From Desulfoprunum sp. (GTDB lineage: Bacteria > Desulfobacterota > Desulfobulbia > Desulfobulbales > Desulfocapsaceae), in the NCBI GenBank assembly GCA_030696435.1, contig JAUYSF010000393.1:1-6387 (forward strand): a stretch of DNA of 6,387 bases. The letters run 5' to 3'. The notes beneath the pieces are model-generated. The model had not been told where the DNA came from, searched no databases, and saw only the letters and a program-made list of their open reading frames with translations. Below are positions 5,051-6,387 of this stretch, one piece after another. Both the position numbers and the translations under genes were made by a program. Within the stretch, counting starts at the first letter, position 1. Every line of letters starts with the position of its first letter.

Positions 5051-6205
5051 ATGGATAATTATCCACACTTACTATTCAAAAGACACTGGCAAATCACGCC
5101 GGATACAAATTATCATCTGGGCGAATGTGAAGCGATGATACGCGCTATCTCCAATACGCCACTACGCCCACAAGAGAGAGACCGACTCCTAACAGTCTCT
5201 CTGATTAAGGGGGCCCAAGCTACTGCTGCGATAGAAGGAAACACTCTTTCGCAGGAAGAAGTTGAAAGGATCTATCTCAAAGGCGAAAATCTACCTCCAA
5301 GCAAAGAGTACCTGCAAACTGAGGTGGAAAACGTTATCAATGCACTCAACTATCTCCTTCAAGAGGTAGTTCGACACGGTAATGAGTGGCCCATCACGCC
5401 AGAGCTCTTACTCGATTTTCATAAAAGAATATCTCAAAATCTCGGTGACCATATCGACGCCATCCCTGGTCGGTGGCGACAAGATCGGCGCCAGGTCGGC
5501 CCATATCTTGCCCCGGAACATCGCTTTGTCCCGGAATTGATGGGAAAGCTCTGCGATTGGTTAAGGGAAGAATTCCATTACCATATTGAACAGGATTTCA
5601 AAACAGCAGTTATTCAAGCAATAGTAACCCATGTCTATATAGAGTGGATTCATCCCTTTGGGGATGGCAATGGCAGAACCGGCCGACTCGTCGAATTCTT
5701 TATTTTACTCAGATCAGGGCTCCCGAGTATTGCCTCTCATATTCCTTCTAATTTTTATAACGAGACTAGGAACGAATATTATAGACAGCTAAACAATGCG
5801 AGGACGCAAAAAGACCTTTCTGATTTTATCAGTTATGCAGTACAGGGTTTTCGCGATGGATTGGAAGAAAACCTCAAGATTATTCAGGAAGGTCAGATGA
5901 AAATTTTCTGGCGAAACCATGTGTTTGAGTCTTTTGCCGACGTGAAACATACTAAGACAACGGTCTTCAAAAGAAAGCGGGCCTTGATGTTTTCTATTCC
6001 AATAAATACGCTTCTTACTCCGTCAGAAATTCTGGTGAAAGACCCAGATGTAATGAGGGAGTATTCGCAATTTGCTAAATCCACCTTTGAAACCGACCTG
6101 AAGGACCTTGTCAGAATGGGGCTCTTAATCAAGGCAGACGACAAATATTTGGCAAACACTTCAAAGCTGTTGGCATCATTGCCGGAAAGGCGGGAACCTT
6201 TATGA
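5051..6205 (+). CDS. Class II Fic-domain protein adenylyltransferase (AMPylator)
   Basis: A 384-aa cytoplasmic protein. Fic enzymes transfer AMP from ATP to hydroxyl side chains of target proteins. The active-site loop HPFGDGNGRTGR (His201 to Arg212) matches H-x-F-x-D/E-G-N-G-R-x-x-R exactly, including catalytic His201 and the metal-binding acidic residue. An N-terminal helix carries TAAIEGN, with T58-x-x-x-E62-G63 fitting the inhibitory (S/T)xxxE(G/N) motif. That places it in class II, where Glu62 would block ATP by contacting Arg212. The flap region is near PGRWR (139-143). Residues about 305-380 look like a winged-helix DNA-binding domain, common in SoFic-like proteins, and the length is normal for that group. 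It uses more AT-rich codons (ATA, TTA, AGA) than the kinase gene and is flanked by a recombinase relic and a kinase relic, so transfer is likely. The target is unknown. Confidence 0.93.
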   Translation: MDNYPHLLFKRHWQITPDTNYHLGECEAMIRAISNTPLRPQERDRLLTVSLIKGAQATAAIEGNTLSQEEVERIYLKGENLPPSKEYLQTEVENVINALNYLLQEVVRHGNEWPITPELLLDFHKRISQNLGDHIDAIPGRWRQDRRQVGPYLAPEHRFVPELMGKLCDWLREEFHYHIEQDFKTAVIQAIVTHVYIEWIHPFGDGNGRTGRLVEFFILLRSGLPSIASHIPSNFYNETRNEYYRQLNNARTQKDLSDFISYAVQGFRDGLEENLKIIQEGQMKIFWRNHVFESFADVKHTKTTVFKRKRALMFSIPINTLLTPSEILVKDPDVMREYSQFAKSTFETDLKDLVRMGLLIKADDKYLANTSKLLASLPERREPL

Positions 6206-6231
6206 GGATGGAAGCTTAAACGACCACAGGA

Positions 6232-6312
6232 TTTCACAGAATGTTGCCTTTTAAGGACAAGACCGAGGCCATCGACACCCGGCTGTTCAGAATCAAGGAG
6301 TTGCAGTACTAA
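6232..6312 (+). pseudogene. Fragment of a second double-Cache kinase gene (linker region only)
   Basis: Positions 6256-6306 match 3370-3420 of the intact kinase at 41 of 51 bases. In frame they read DKTEAIDTRLFRIKELQ against GKTEPIDTRHFKIKELQ (residues 395-411), 13 of 17 identical. Weaker similarity may begin at the Phe codon 6232. The frame is closed by a stop at 6217-6219 before it and a TAA at 6310-6312 after it, and no H-box or ATPase sequence follows. An ATG at 6241 gives only 23 codons with no good ribosome site. The conserved reading frame, including synonymous changes, indicates descent from a functional paralogue rather than a recent copy. It is best read as the residue of a mostly deleted kinase gene. 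Confidence 0.7.
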
Positions 6313-6332
6313 AATACAGGGATACCGTACTG
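6304..6332. repeat. Short inverted repeat at the end of the kinase remnant
   Basis: CAGTAC (6304-6309) is inverted as GTACTG (6327-6332) around 17 bp. Homology to the kinase ends within the left arm, at Q411 of the kinase. It could mark a rearrangement junction, but six-base arms are weak evidence. Confidence 0.2.
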
Positions 6333-6357
6333 ATTAACTGTAAAATAAGTAAAGTCC

Positions 6358-6381
6358 CACCAATTGGTAAATGGCTTGGTG
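6358..6381. repeat. Inverted repeat / nested palindrome near the right edge
   Basis: ACCAATTGGT (6359-6368) is a perfect 10-bp palindrome, and CACCAA (6358-6363) is also inverted as TTGGTG (6376-6381) around 12 bp. Either could be an operator or a hairpin for the gene beyond the edge. The stretch from 6206 to the edge holds no other gene apart from the kinase relic. Confidence 0.3.
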
Positions 6382-6387
6382 CTCTGG

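Noticed and set aside
4862..5068. Minus-strand 68-codon hydrophobic frame
   Set aside because: Starts with GTG inside the Fic gene, lacks a ribosome site, and its hydrophobicity is what the complement of a purine-rich plus strand gives by default.
1..6387. CRISPR array, tRNA, rRNA or complete insertion sequence
   Set aside because: No regularly spaced repeats, no cloverleaf or rRNA-like stretch and no transposase were seen on either strand.

Overview
The window looks like a moderately GC-rich chromosomal segment from a Gram-negative anaerobe. The style of the double-Cache hybrid histidine kinase and of the methyltransferase start suggests Desulfobacterota, perhaps the Desulfobulbales. That assignment rests on remembered family style, not a search, and is only moderately secure.

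Layout. Positions 1-81 (minus strand) hold the first 27 codons of a probable SAM-dependent methyltransferase that runs off the left edge behind a near-perfect Shine-Dalgarno. A roughly 155-bp divergent spacer holds two overlapping palindromes and a candidate promoter. It leads rightwards into a translationally coupled pair: a 130-aa HEAT-repeat protein (238-630) and a 102-aa two-helix membrane protein with an acidic tail (627-935). Next come two tandem paralogues of a protein I do not recognise (1061-1540 and 1626-2105). Each is 159 aa and joins an N-terminal zinc-ribbon-like domain to a C-terminal charged coiled coil. An 806-aa membrane hybrid sensor kinase follows (2188-4608): two tandem extracytoplasmic Cache domains, HisKA, HATPase and a C-terminal receiver.

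The right third looks like an accessory insertion. Positions 4721-4879 hold the catalytic tail of a tyrosine recombinase without the rest of the gene. An AT-richer stretch then carries a promoter with a consensus -35 and an embedded 9-bp direct repeat. It leads into a 384-aa class II (self-inhibited) Fic adenylyltransferase (5051-6205). Directly downstream, about 6232-6306, is a short fragment of a second copy of the sensor-kinase linker region, 41 of 51 bases identical to the intact kinase gene. This suggests that a paralogous kinase gene once stood here and was mostly lost during rearrangement.

How the genes may work together: only the HEAT/membrane pair shows clear coupling. The two zinc-ribbon paralogues probably form their own transcription unit. 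The kinase likely senses a small extracellular ligand and signals through a separate phosphotransfer or regulator partner that is not in this window. The Fic gene appears to be independent cargo. The least explained element is the paralogous zinc-ribbon/coiled-coil pair.
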